Assembly (NCBI GenBank): GCA_022385805.1 | Contig: MU277706.1 | Coordinates: forward strand, 1-24,190 | DNA length: 24,190 bases | Reading direction: 5' to 3' | DNA from: Pilatotrama ljubarskyi | Taxonomy: Eukaryota > Basidiomycota > Agaricomycetes > Polyporales > Polyporaceae | In this document: positions 10,001 through 21,143 of the stretch, piece by piece | How the letters are laid out: the number at the start of each line of letters is the position of its first letter | Position numbering within the stretch: the stretch's first letter is position 1 | Notes under the pieces: generated by a model | Databases searched by the model: none | Told to the model about the DNA's origin: nothing | The model's input: the letters and a program-made list of their open reading frames with translations, nothing else | Program-made: the position numbers and the translations under genes

Positions 10001-13000
10001 ACAGTACCGTCCAGGACAGGTGCTTATCCTAGGATTTCATCCATTTCTCTGGTATGCTGACCTGCGTCCAGTCTAACGCAATGCAGGTCGTACTCGGATT
10101 GAATGTGGATACTGGGCTCATGGTCCTTCCCGCGGGGATGCCGGGATACGAGAAGCACAGCAGCGAGCAGGAACGGACGTCGCCTGAAGATCTCGGACCT
10201 TGCTTGATGCTTTCCTTGCCATCAATCCAGGTCCATTTCCGGACGAACGACTATTACATGGGCAAGTATTTACTTTACGTCTCCCAGGCGATAACTAATC
10301 GCGCTGCAGAGATGTCGTTGAATGTTGACACCGTTGGAGGCCGGATTAGCCAACACTGCTATAACGATACAATCCTGAACGCCACAGCTCGTTCTAGCGC
10401 TCGACAGGAGAAGATTACCATTGATGGTAAGGCTTATACCAGCGACCTTGCTTTGACGAAGCGTACTGATTATATTTCAGGCCTCGACGTTGTCGCGAAT
10501 CGCCTGTTTGGGCCTCGTCCGGCGACTTCGACCTATGTTTGCATTTGGGAGATTCACCTTGGAGACGTCAAGGCGACTATTAACGCCTACGAGGCGCGGC
10601 TTCTGTCTTGCGTTGGTTCTTCCTTCGGTATCAATTTCTCCGATCCCCTCAATGCACCGGCGAAGGAGTACGCCATACCTTCAGACCCGGATGGTGTGTG
10701 GGCTTGATCGTCCTCAGTGGTTGTGAAACTGACGGCTCCGTAGTCACCTTTCTCAAGATACAGGTGGATACTGTGAATGTTGTCTGGCTCGTCGGGGAAG
10801 CCGCCGCAGAGCTCAGTTTACCTGAAGGCCTGAGGATCGACATGAACGATCTCGCTGGCAAGTCTTACCGCCGGGTCACCAGCGTGCGGTTGCCGCAAGG
10901 CACGGTGAAGTTGCTCCTGACATCCAAGCAAGATCACTCGCGATGGATTGAGGCGGCTTCTATGGGCCTTGACGTCGACGCTGACATATACTCGGCCCCT
11001 CCCGGCTGGCGAGAGCTGGCTCGACGTCAGACGGACTTCATCGCTGAGCAGGATGCTCTGACGGGCCGAGCGAAGATACTGTACACGCAAGAGGAAGATC
11101 CCACAGAGGCGTCGATGCTGCGGCCGGGTATGACCTGTATCGTTTGTCCCTGTTGCGACTAACGTGATTACACAGGTCGCGGAGCCTTGGATAACGACTT
11201 CTACTTACCGCAGATACGGATCCCAAGAATGTCCCCCGTTGAGACATTGCGCGACCGAGAAGCTCCTCTGCCTTCTCTCCGAGAGGACATATCAGAGTCA
11301 GACGTGGAGCCTCTACCGGAATCTGTCAGGGATGCTCGTTTGGCGTGAGCACAATAAAAACTAGATGGACAGACAAATGATATGGACTAACATGTTGCTC
11401 GCACAGGAACCTCCGACCCACGAACCTTCAAGTGCACGCCTTGAGCGACGAAGACACCACAAGTGGCGACGAGTCCGACGATGAGGACTTGACGGATTGG
11501 TCGACAGATTATGAGGATATCGCCGAGGGTCAGTTGACTTCAGTCTTCATACGTTGCTGGAGCAGCTCTTGACGCCTGGGCAGATGAAGCCCCGGTAGAG
11601 TCAATATGGCCTTCGATGAACCAGTACAGCGCTCTTTCCCGGCACTATGAAAGCCGCCTCATATCCCGCCCGGCTGCTTGGGCATCCACGCCCTTCATCT
11701 TGACACGGGTGAGTAGTAGTTGGCGTCACTGCAATTCCCCATGTGACTGAAGCCAGTAGGACGCACCCCGACTACACTCTTGTTGGGGGCGACCCACAGG
11801 TCTGATGTCCGAATCATTCTCAGGCCCTGAGCCACATCTTACCGGACGTCAAGACGCGGAAGGCCTAGACAAATCCACTTACCGTCTCCGATCCAAGCAC
11901 GGCATCGACATATGGATCACACCACTCATCCTCCCTGCGATGACGCAGCTGCTCATGGACATTCAATCCAGTGTTTGTGTAGTTTCCATGTTCTCACACG
12001 TGCGAGATAGACTGATCAGACGACGGTGTAGCAATTAAGCCCTGAACTCCGCATCGATGCATTGACCATGACGTATTTAAAGGCTTTCAAGGCAGGACCA
12101 GCAGCCCTCGGCATGCTTACTTGCCTGGACGTGCATCTTCCGTGCATCCAGGTCCGCTCGGTGCAGTTGGTGAATCCAGCTTCGAGCCACGGTTCCTCCC
12201 GGCCGGGTGATGCCTCCGTGACTATGGTTGAGCTCCAACTGGTTGGCTTTCGATGCCAGGGTCGCTTGACATCAGAATCGGACAAGTCATCCCAGAGAGA
12301 TATCGCATCTGCATTCACCTCGTTTTCTATCTCATTGCAGTCCAAGTCATCCCCGAGGCATCTCCACAAGCAGGGCGCCGATGCGCAGTGCCAGTTGTCA
12401 ATCGGCCCTACTCTAGTCAACATATCTCGCCAGGGTCTGTCCAGCTCGCTCGGGATCTTATCTGCTGACACAGGCCACACCGGTCCTGATTTCGCGCTCG
12501 CGACCATTGTCATCGTCGCTAGGTATACATGCGGCATATTGCTGGCCCGGCGCGACCTCGCCTCCCGAGCCCCTTCATCCGACCGACAGATAGTCCACGG
12601 CATCCTCACCTACTCACGTCAGCGGTCTGTGGTCGACCCGCTCTCCACTATACAACCTTCGTATCTGGTACAACACGGCCTGCCCGACAAGCTGCGGAAG
12701 GATATCGCTTTCAAATTCTTGGTATACTTGCGGTATTCCCTGCGATTCCTGGATGAACGCGAGCGGCAAGCGATACGATCGCTTCATCCCCACGCAGAGC
12801 ACGACGTTTCTATCGAGGAGGTCATGGGCACGCTCCGGAACCAGTGGTTCGGCGTTGGGGGTGACGACGACTCGTCCGATACATCCGAGCAATCACTCCT
12901 GCAGGATATTCTACACGCCCCCCATTCCTCCGAGCCACCCCAGAGGAGCGATATCTGGTATCCTCCTTGCGATGCTGTATCCGTCAGTCTCGCTGGGATA

Positions 13001-16000
13001 CGCCTGGTACTGCGCCACCAGAGTGAAGCTGCACAGAGTGGCCTTGTATCTGGATCGATCACCTTAGCCCTCCACCATCAGCCCGTTGATCTCATGCAAG
13101 CGGTTGTCGCAAGCTCCGGCAAGAGCTACCCAGCGTTTTCCGGTAAAGAGAGGGAGAGGCGCAACTTAGTCCGTCTGTCCCTATGCATCACCCTGGACAA
13201 TATCTCCTCCATCGTTCACCCCCAAGTGGTCGAGTTTTTGCAGGTCGTCCTCCGAGAATACAGGCACCACGGTGTCGCCCTTCAAGACGTTATCAGCAAA
13301 GTCCGGCGTCCACAATCTCCCGATACTCGTCGACCCTCACCCCCTCCCCGCCCCATAAGTCCTTCCCGCAAGCCCTCTACCACAGTATCCCTCGAATGCA
13401 CACTATCCATGCGCTCATTCACGTTTACCGCAGCCGCGGAGAAGCTCATCATTCGCTTTAAGAATGCGGACGTGACGTACGCTTCATCCGTACTGGCGAA
13501 GCTCCCGTCCAAAGAGCAGCCCTTCTTGGACATTGCTATGAACCACTCTCTCGTGTTTGGAGGCGCGGCACTCCAGGCCTGTGCGGCGACTACCTCATCC
13601 CATGCGAAGGAGCAAGTCTTGGCTTCGTTGAACTTCGCCGACGGTAGGACGAACGTGGTGTTGCAGCAAGACGTAAGCCACAACGTGACGTTCCATGTTC
13701 TGGTTGGTCTCGGAAAGCTTCATCTCGATGTGCCGCGAAGTGCATTGCGTCTCTACCGGTTCGTCGAGGGTTGGAGATCCGACTACCTGCCTGGACTGGA
13801 TGCGACCGTTCGTACCTTACTGGCGGAGCTGCGTGGGCCTCCGAGTTCACCTCACCCTCCTTCTTCACATGCTTCTCATTCGCGGAAGTCCATGACGTTC
13901 CAGGTTCACACGACAGTCTCTTCTGTACAAGCGACGCTGCAGGTCATGCACGGTACCTGGCTCTCTTGGGAAGCGCACGAGACCATCGCTTTCCTCATGA
14001 ACGACACGCGTCGCCGAGGCGCGCATCTATTCGGGTTGCAAATGGGGCCTCATGTATTCGCTATCTCCAGGACTCGCAGCAATGCAAGGTCCGACCCAAA
14101 CTCTAGCGTCAGGCTGGAGCTACCTACCGTCACGCTTCGCGGTCGACACGACAGCGCCGGGCTGCAGGGTTTGGCGCTGGTTGACTTCTTCCATGTCACG
14201 GTCAAACCCTCAGACTGGGATACTCTGCTCTCCGTCCAGCAGAAGTCTGGCCAGGATTTCAACGATCTTCTCCACATCATCGAGCAGACGCGCCAGAAGC
14301 AAAGTGCACACGATTCAAAGGCCGGGCATTCCGCCTCCGAGAAGCCCCAGCTGAATTTCCACGGCTCATTCAAGATGAAAGGCTTCCGTATCGGGCTGGA
14401 AGGCTTGGCTTCTACACTCTTCCTGGAATGCGACGATATTAGCGGCGGAATCGACAATCACAGCCGTTCTCTGTGGCATGTCAGGTTGTCGGACCTAGCG
14501 CTATCGCTGGCGTCTCGGCTATCCGTGTCCGGCCCTTCAGACAAGGACCGTCGCTCTGCCTTCGTACGGCTGGACTTTGAGACTCGTATGGAAAAGAGGC
14601 CCGGGACCTCCGTTCCCCATCTCGAGATATTCGTCTCGAAGGTCCACGCGGTCATGCAACCCAGTTCAATAGGAGAGCTAGGAGACTTCGTTGACCATCT
14701 ACAGGTACAGTGTTGGCCCTAATACCTTACAGGCTGCTGACGCATGCCCAGGTCGAGGTCCTGATTCGCAAGGAGCAGCGCGCCAGCGAGCTCGCAGAAT
14801 TCAAGGAGAAGACCAGGAGTTTAATGAGAACCTTAGACGTAAAGATCGGCGAGCAAGCTGCTTCTGAAAAGTCTTTGCTCGAACTGTACACCATCTCCCT
14901 GGCCATACACAACATCGGTGTCGCCTTCCCGCTCACTCTAGCCAGAGATCTGCAGATGCCCCGTTCTGGAAGTCAGGACGATGCTGCCGTCCGTGCCTTC
15001 GTCTTCTCCATCAAGTCTCTGACGTTCAGTAGTCAGCTGGGCGAGAACGGGCAGGCAACAATGACGAACTTTGCATTCCAATTCGTTTCTCGGTGAGGCG
15101 TCCGCATTAGTACCTATGAATCCTCCTGATTGAATCTCGTCCCGATCGTAGCTTTAGACAGGGTGTCCCCGCGGACTTCGTCGGCGAAAACCATAAGACG
15201 CGTAACCGGCTCCTCTATCCCCAGATGACTGCTGAGGTTCGATCCGAGCGAATTGCTGACTCGCGGAGAATCTGTATCTCAGCACAAGTCAGCGGCTTCG
15301 TCGTCGATGTGGATTCGACCATTCCTGACTTCATCTCATCCCTGCTCGACGTCTATCGCAGGGGCAAAGACCGCGTCGAACGGCTCGGAGGTGGTGCCAT
15401 CCGTTCCTCGCCGAGTGGAGAGTCGGGTCCTAGCGTCGAATCTCCTCAAACGGAGGCGCAATACGGAGCTCTGCCAACTTCTAATATCCTGGCGTCTCTC
15501 ACCTTCGCGAGTGGGAAAGTCCGCATGCATAGCAAGGAGTCGGGCTCGCAACATCGTCGAGGCTTCCTCTCTACGTTCGTATACGGCCGAGGTGAAGATG
15601 CGAACGGTGCAGAAGAGTTCAATCTCCCAGAAGTCTCCGTGTGGGCAGAGTTCCGCGCTACCCCAGCCGTTCAGAAGCTCGTCCACACTTCCCAAACCCC
15701 CGAGCCATCGACGCTGGTCTTCAAGAGCACAATACATTCAAGTCAGAACACCCTCAGGCCTAGTCTTTTGCCTTTCCTTACCGAGATTATGACAAGGATC
15801 GATGAGCACATGCGATCGAGCACCTGGAAGGGCCCGCAAGCCTCCCCCGCACCCAGACCTCAGGCCCTACTTCCTGCCGCGGTTGCAAGTGACGACTTCC
15901 CAACTCGAATCGCGCAGGCAGATTCGGTCTCCAGCATGAAGATTAGCTTCAGCCTCCGCATCGACCAGTCCAAACTTTCCTTCACCTGTCGACCCGACGC

Positions 16001-18292
16001 GAACGTCATTGCGGGCTTGCACTGGGAGAGTGGCGGGTTCATCATTGACATCTCACCTGGTGCTCGACGTGTTACATTCACAGGTACGGTGGGAGGCCTC
16101 ACTGTTGCCCTCAAGCATGGCTTTCTCAGCGAAGATTGCGTTAAACTCAACGCACGCAATCTCAACTTCTCTATGGCCTTCGCGAAGGTTCAACATGAAG
16201 CGGGGCTTGTCAGCAGCTCCATTTCGGTCGTACTCGACACCGAATTCTCCGGCGGAATACGATTCTCTCGTCTGCAGGACGTCCTCTGCTTCAAGGCGGT
16301 ATGGCTGGACAGGATACCCGTGTTTAGCGGGGGAAATCTGACACCTTCTGACCGTCCGTCCGGCCCTCCGAGCGCTCTACTCACACCCTTGCCATCATCT
16401 TCTGCCAAGCAGGAGCTGACAACCGCGGTCCTTGTTCGGTTGCGCCGTGTAGAACTGGATGTAGACCTGGGCCAGTCTATCAGTAACATCAAGCTCACCT
16501 TGGACGACGCCCTCATTCGCACGAAGATCACGGAGGTCCTTTCCGAATTATCTTTCTCTATCGAACAGCTCTCCTTAGTCGCCTCCGGCAATCTCTCCGG
16601 TCATGCAGACTTGCCCGATTTCCAGTTCCAGACCATTCGCCGCAATAGCAGTCACTATGCTAGAGAGGCCGGTGGGCGAATGCTCGACCTATCGATGACG
16701 AGCGGCGTCTTCAGCGTCAAGCTTGACTCGGAATTCCACGAACTTATACAATATCGGTAAGTTTGAGTACCCAAGCATTTCGCACCGTCTAAACATTCAC
16801 ATGCAGAGCCGAGCCAATCTCGGTGTACATCTACGACGACTGGTCCCAGATATCGTCGGACGTGCCTGCCGATGATAGACGCGTTCATCTGGACTTCGTT
16901 GTGAGCGGAAGCACTGTCCTCGCTATCATGACAGTCGGGACAGTGCCAAAGCTCGTCTCCTACGTCAATAAGTTCCGCACCAACTTAGACGCGCAGAAGG
17001 AGGGCGCGAGTCGCGAGTCGCAAGCCTTCCGGATTGCGAATACGCCCAAACCAGACAACCCACTCTCCGCCGTTGCCAACGCCATGTTCAAGTCTGCGCG
17101 TTCGCGGCTGAAGGAGTCCGAGACGGGCATCTCCTACGCCGTTGCACAACGCATGAGCTTGCAACTCGAGCGCCTGCAGTTGATCGTCTTCCCGCGTTCC
17201 ATGCGCGACGCCGAGCTTGCGCAATTCGTTGGTACGAATGTTCATGCTCGTCTCCAACGCGTCATCCAAGGGGACAACGAGCCTGCCACGCGCGACCTCC
17301 GTCTACACTTCTCTGCGATCACCATCTCCAAGATCAGTCAGTTGCATCATGCTCTAGTGCCGAAGGACCGACAGCTCGATAGCCCAGAGTGGCTGAAGAC
17401 GGTGGTTTTGGGTTCTCCGGAGGCAACTATCTTCGGGCTACCCTCGATGAGCATGCACATGCGGAGCACAGAGAGGCAGGACGGTGCGCAGCGCGTCCTC
17501 GAATACGACTTCAAGAGCAGCTTCGAGAAAGCCGGGGTCAAGGACGCTGAGGACATCTACATTTCGCTCAACATGGCGCTCTACTCTTGGCTTACCGTGC
17601 TCCGCAAGTCGTTCGCGCGGGAGATGGAGCAGGTGCAGGCATCAGCAGATGCCCGCGCTACTGTCGGCGTAGCGGCCGCAACCGGGGGAGGAGCGCAAGC
17701 GGCGCTAGCCTTGCGCAAGAAGACACACGAGGGCCTAGGGACAGGGACGTCAACTGTCGACGATGCGGGTAGCCTAGAGTCATTCAGTCCAATTCGGACG
17801 CGCCCTCGCGCTCGAGGCTCGATCTCGGCCAGGACGGTTCCTCTCGCTGCACATTCCATGGACGACATATCCACGCCCGTTCCCCTCGCGCCTCTCAAGA
17901 TATCCACCAGTGCAGGTCCTTCCAAGGTCGTTTCCCCAATCTCCGCGACAAGCTCCGTCAACGCCTCCTCTGCGACGTCTGCCGGCTCTCCGCCCAACGG
18001 CGCATCCTCCTCGAATGCGCCAACGAAGAAAACGAAGGGTCTCGTCTACGAACCACATGACCGGAAGATAGAACGCCTTACCATGAGGCAGCTGGGCGAA
18101 GCGACGCCGGACGTCATGCATCCCTTCTTTATGAAGAAAGCCGGTTTCAACCTGGAGGACTCGCTGCCGCAGTACGTGCATGAGTACGCGACGATGCCGA
18201 CGGAGGAGATCATGAAGGCGCTGCTCAAATTGTATAGTAAGCAGCTCACGCGGAGTACAGACGAGCCTTCACTGCCGGGCAAGGATATGTAA
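7050..18292 (+). CDS. CSF1: CSF1 bridge-like lipid transfer protein (about 22 exons, 3371 aa)
   Basis: This is the fungal orthologue of BLTP1 (KIAA1109/Tweek), a long hydrophobic-groove protein that moves lipids between ER and partner membranes. Exons end at 7206, 7442, 7706, 7992, 8627, 8841, 9116, 9464, 9789, 10019, 10261, 10426, 10693, 11127, 11344, 11528, 11708, 11972, 14704, 15092, 16756 and 18292. They start at 7050, 7266, 7503, 7757, 8044, 8682, 8895, 9158, 9518, 9846, 10087, 10310, 10481, 10744, 11176, 11407, 11584, 11760, 12032, 14752, 15152 and 16807. Residues 4-24 form a membrane anchor. Family marks follow: SGRILIKDLRYHSSNQT, ISWRYWLRR, LLRDHINMFTDL and PLKWNGLRQWTF. The conserved C-terminus has HPFFMKKAGFNLEDSLPQY. 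There is an acidic loop (SDEDTTSGDESDDED) and a Ser/Ala-rich stretch at about 3154-3288. Exon 8 could instead start at 9191, and exon 11 ends in a GC donor. Confidence 0.92.
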
Positions 18293-18572
18293 GAAGTGGC
18301 GTAGTCGATACCCTCATCATGCGGTGCATGTAGTCTTCGTATCATACCACAGTCCCAGGGAACTTGCTAGTACATACTATACGAGCATTCAACATTAATC
18401 GTGCCTGATAGTCCAAGTCACAAAATATACCTATAGACACGCTGTCGTGTTATGCACGCCGTTCATAACGCCGCCTTCCTGCTTGTTGCACGAACTATAG
18501 ACCACCAGCAACGATCTGACCTCTCAGGGTAATCACCAGTAGCAAGGGCAGAGAAGATCCTCCAAGACTAGA
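18293..18572. other. Convergent intergenic region, CSF1 / YIP1
   Basis: The 280 bases hold the 3' ends of two converging transcripts. AT-rich patches near 18370-18430 could serve polyadenylation of either message. No open frame with family resemblance was seen. Confidence 0.5.
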
Positions 18573-19551
18573 TTACTTAGCGGAGCCTCCTCCCACGCCC
18601 ACGTTGAATACACTCAGTAAAGCGAAACAACCGTAGAGCAGTCCTATGGGGTACGCGAGCAGCAGCCTCTGATCTGACATGCGCAGGACCGCGACGAATA
18701 TGCCGGATGCCGCATATGTGCACCAGAGGATAGAAAGTGTGGACAGGACGTAGCCAAGCATACCGCTGCAAACGCATTCATTAAGTGCACACACGACAGC
18801 ATGTTCAAAGGAAGACTTACTCAAGTGTGACGACCACGCTTAGCGCACCTACCGCGACCATGGGTAGTAGACAGTATCCGAGTACGGAGACAACGCGATA
18901 TGCGTCAATCCCTTGTTCCGACATGAGGTTGAGGAGGGTATAGATGGATAGCGAGCCGAGCACGCCAACGCCATAGATATATCCGAACTGTGGCTTTCCG
19001 GACTATGCATGCGCAGTAGCTCAATCTCCTTACCATGAAAGAGTAACAGAGGACTACGTACGAAGAGGAGGAATGTTCCAAAGCAGAAGACAAAGAGTAG
19101 CGGACCAGCGAGGTCTGCATCATCCATGATGTGCTCGTCGACTCGCCGGAGCGGATTCAGGACCGCGAGTGATTTCGCGCGTATATGTGAGAAGTTTATG
19201 CCGAGTTCTGTCGTGTACACTCAGGCATCTTCAACGATGTTACTGCTGCATATAGAACTCACCCTCCAGTAATGGTGGCTCTCCCTCGAACCCTCCCGTC
19301 CCGAACGCCGTCCACCATCCGCCAGCTGGCTGGATATTGCCTCCAAAGCCTGGACCAGCGCCCTGCTGTATGTTCCCTTGGGCTCCGACATGGCCCTCAA
19401 GACTGGAACGCGAGCCACTGTAGAAGGTGCTCCCAACTGGGCTGGGTGCATAGAACTGGAGCGGCACGCCTGGCTGTGCTGCGACTGGCTGTCGGGGGTA
19501 ATACTGGCCCTGTGAGGACGACGCGCCATAAGCGCTGTTGTCTTGCCACAT
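18573..19551 (-). CDS. YIP1: YIP1-family Golgi membrane protein (4 exons, 269 aa)
   Basis: This is an integral membrane protein of ER-to-Golgi traffic; YIP1/YIPF5 relatives bind Rab GTPases and partner with YIF1. Minus-strand exons are 19551-19263, 19207-19062, 19002-18821 and 18765-18573. The N-terminal 95 or so residues are cytosolic, rich in Gly, Gln, Ser and Pro. The conserved block [19 protein letters not shown] follows, then [12 protein letters not shown]. Next come [27 protein letters not shown] and SVLGYCLLP. All are diagnostic of the Yip1 domain, with about five hydrophobic segments to the end. The start MWQDNSAY is chosen because it gives the usual family length; the frame is open upstream to 19716. 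It is divergent from NSA2, with 206 bp between starts. Confidence 0.94.
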
Positions 19552-19649
19552 AGCTGAGGGCTTCAAGGTCAAGAAGAGGGAGAGGAGGAGGTCGTCTGCG
19601 AGTGCCGAGCTGCGCGAGGGAGGGAGAGACGTGGACAGAGTAGCTGTAT

Positions 19650-19661
19650 TGACGTCACGTG
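19650..19661. promoter_or_regulatory. Composite CRE and E-box between YIP1 and NSA2
   Basis: The palindrome TGACGTCA (19650-19657) overlaps by two bases the palindrome CACGTG (19656-19661), giving TGACGTCACGTG. The first is the consensus for CREB/ATF-type bZIP factors and the second for bHLH factors. The element is 99 bases from the YIP1 start and 97 bases from the NSA2 start. A role in co-regulating both is inference. Confidence 0.6.
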
Positions 19662-19708
19662 GCAACGCTTTCTGGTGCGGTACAGTAAGCGCCCACCGTC
19701 CGAATTTA

Positions 19709-19751
19709 CTTTCCACCTTCCCTCCACCTCCTTCGCTTTCCCTTTCTCTAG
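19709..19751 (+). promoter_or_regulatory. Pyrimidine-rich leader tract before NSA2
   Basis: Nearly every base from about 19709 to 19750 is C or T, ending in TCTCTAG at 19751, seven bases before the ATG. CT-rich tracts just upstream of starts are common in strongly expressed fungal genes. The tract also reads as a strong splice acceptor, with a donor-like GTAAGC at 19685 that would define a 67-nt leader intron. Confidence 0.5.
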
Positions 19752-19757
19752 TCCGCC

Positions 19758-20817
19758 ATGGTACGTCTCCTATTCGATGATTCGCGAGCGGAGGCTGACC
19801 CTATGATTTACAGCCTCAGGTACGGTGTATTTGACAACGTTGAAGTGCCCCCGTAACTGTTTTTTTCCTGCAGAACGAGTACATCGAGGAGCACATCAAG
19901 CGACACGGTCGGCGGTTGGATTACTTTGAGCGGAAGTGCGTAACAACTGGTTGCATTCATACGCGGCTTCTCACAGGACTGCATCGTCCATAGGCGGAAA
20001 CGCGAAGCTCGTGAGGCCCACCGTTCGTCCGCTATCGCCCAAAAGGCGTTCGGTTTGAAGGCGAAGATCCTCCACGCCAAACGCCATGCTGAGAAGGTGC
20101 AGATGAAGAAGACCCTCAAAGCGCACGATGAGCGCAATGTCAAGCAGAAGGACTCCTCATCCGCACCGGAGGGCGCGCTCCCGACATATCTGCTCGACCG
20201 CGAGGGTCAGAAGGACGCCAAAGCCCTGTCTACCGCGATCAAAGAGAAACGGAAAGACAAGGCTGCCAAGTATGCCGTCCCTCTACCTAAAGTCAGGGGT
20301 ATCGCGGAGGACGAGATGTTCAAGGTCATGCGGACGGGAAAGAGCAAGAAGAAGGCGTGGAAGCGTATGGTCACGAAGGCAACTTTCGTGGGTGAGGGCT
20401 TCACTCGCAAGCCGGTCAAGATGGAGCGATTCATTCGCCCGATGGCTCTTCGGTACAAGAAAGCCAACGTCACCCATCGTACGCTCTCTACCACAGAAAA
20501 AACTTGGTCCAGTTGCTTACATCACATATCTCACAGCTGACCTGAAGGCGACATTCCAACTGCAGATCCTTGGCGTCAAGAAGAATCCTCAGTCGCCGAT
20601 GTACACGCAGTTGGGTGTTCTGACGAAAGGAACGGTCATCGAGGTCAACGTCTCTGAGTTGGGTATGGTTACCGCGGGCGGTAAGGTCGTGTTCGGGAAG
20701 TATGCGCAGATCACAAACAACCCCGAAAACGACGGTTGCATCAACGCAGTACTTCGTACGTCCATTCCGTTCCTCTGTCTCATGGGCTGGTGTTGACGCT
20801 GCTTCACAGTTGTCTAG
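19758..20817 (+). CDS. NSA2: NSA2 ribosome biogenesis protein (6 exons, 260 aa)
   Basis: Nucleolar factor needed for 27S pre-rRNA processing and 60S subunit assembly. Exons are 19758-19760, 19814-19819, 19874-19935, 19994-20478, 20537-20755 and 20810-20817. The first coding exon is only the ATG, and the second is six bases encoding Pro-Gln. Together with exon 3 they give [20 protein letters not shown], the conserved NSA2 start. A Lys/Arg-rich middle ([25 protein letters not shown]) is followed by the beta-rich S8e-like end. That end has [27 protein letters not shown] and [11 protein letters not shown], the final Leu-Val and stop coming from an 8-nt last exon. The 260-residue length matches the family almost exactly, which supports every junction. 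The divergent partner is YIP1. Confidence 0.95.
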
Positions 20818-21143
20818 CTTTCTTCGCGCACGATCTCGCCCTCGCTCTCATGCCCATCTTAGAGTACCTCCTCCTCACATGTCAGTCTTATTGCTTTCCA
20901 TGGCCAGTATGTAGCATTTGTAATATCATGATGATCTGTGGACGCTGGAGCATCTCAGGTCGACCAGTATGGCTGATTTGGAGGTGATGACTGTAAGCTG
21001 AGGCAAGAGTGACTCAATTGTGGACTTGCACTCCCGGGGCGCTGTGTTCGGGCGCTTGAATGCGGGGGAGAAGTTCATTGTGGCGCCTATGCCGCGCTGT
21101 ACCGTTTCTTCCGCCTACTACAGTAGCAACTCTCGCTCGCGCC
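20818..21143 (+). other. Intergenic region, NSA2 to PRKRIP1-like gene
   Basis: This 326-base gap separates two co-directional genes. It should hold the NSA2 3' untranslated region and the promoter of the next gene. Motifs resembling C and D boxes lie at 20929-21000 but lack a terminal stem. No open frame with family resemblance was found. Confidence 0.5.

Noticed and set aside
11529..11565. 37-nt intron in CSF1
   Set aside because: It is too short for efficient splicing; the acceptor at 11583 keeps the same frame and gives a normal 55-nt intron.
15236..15246. GGTTCGATCC, a perfect tRNA B-box
   Set aside because: It lies in a long conserved coding exon of CSF1 and no cloverleaf or A-box is visible upstream.
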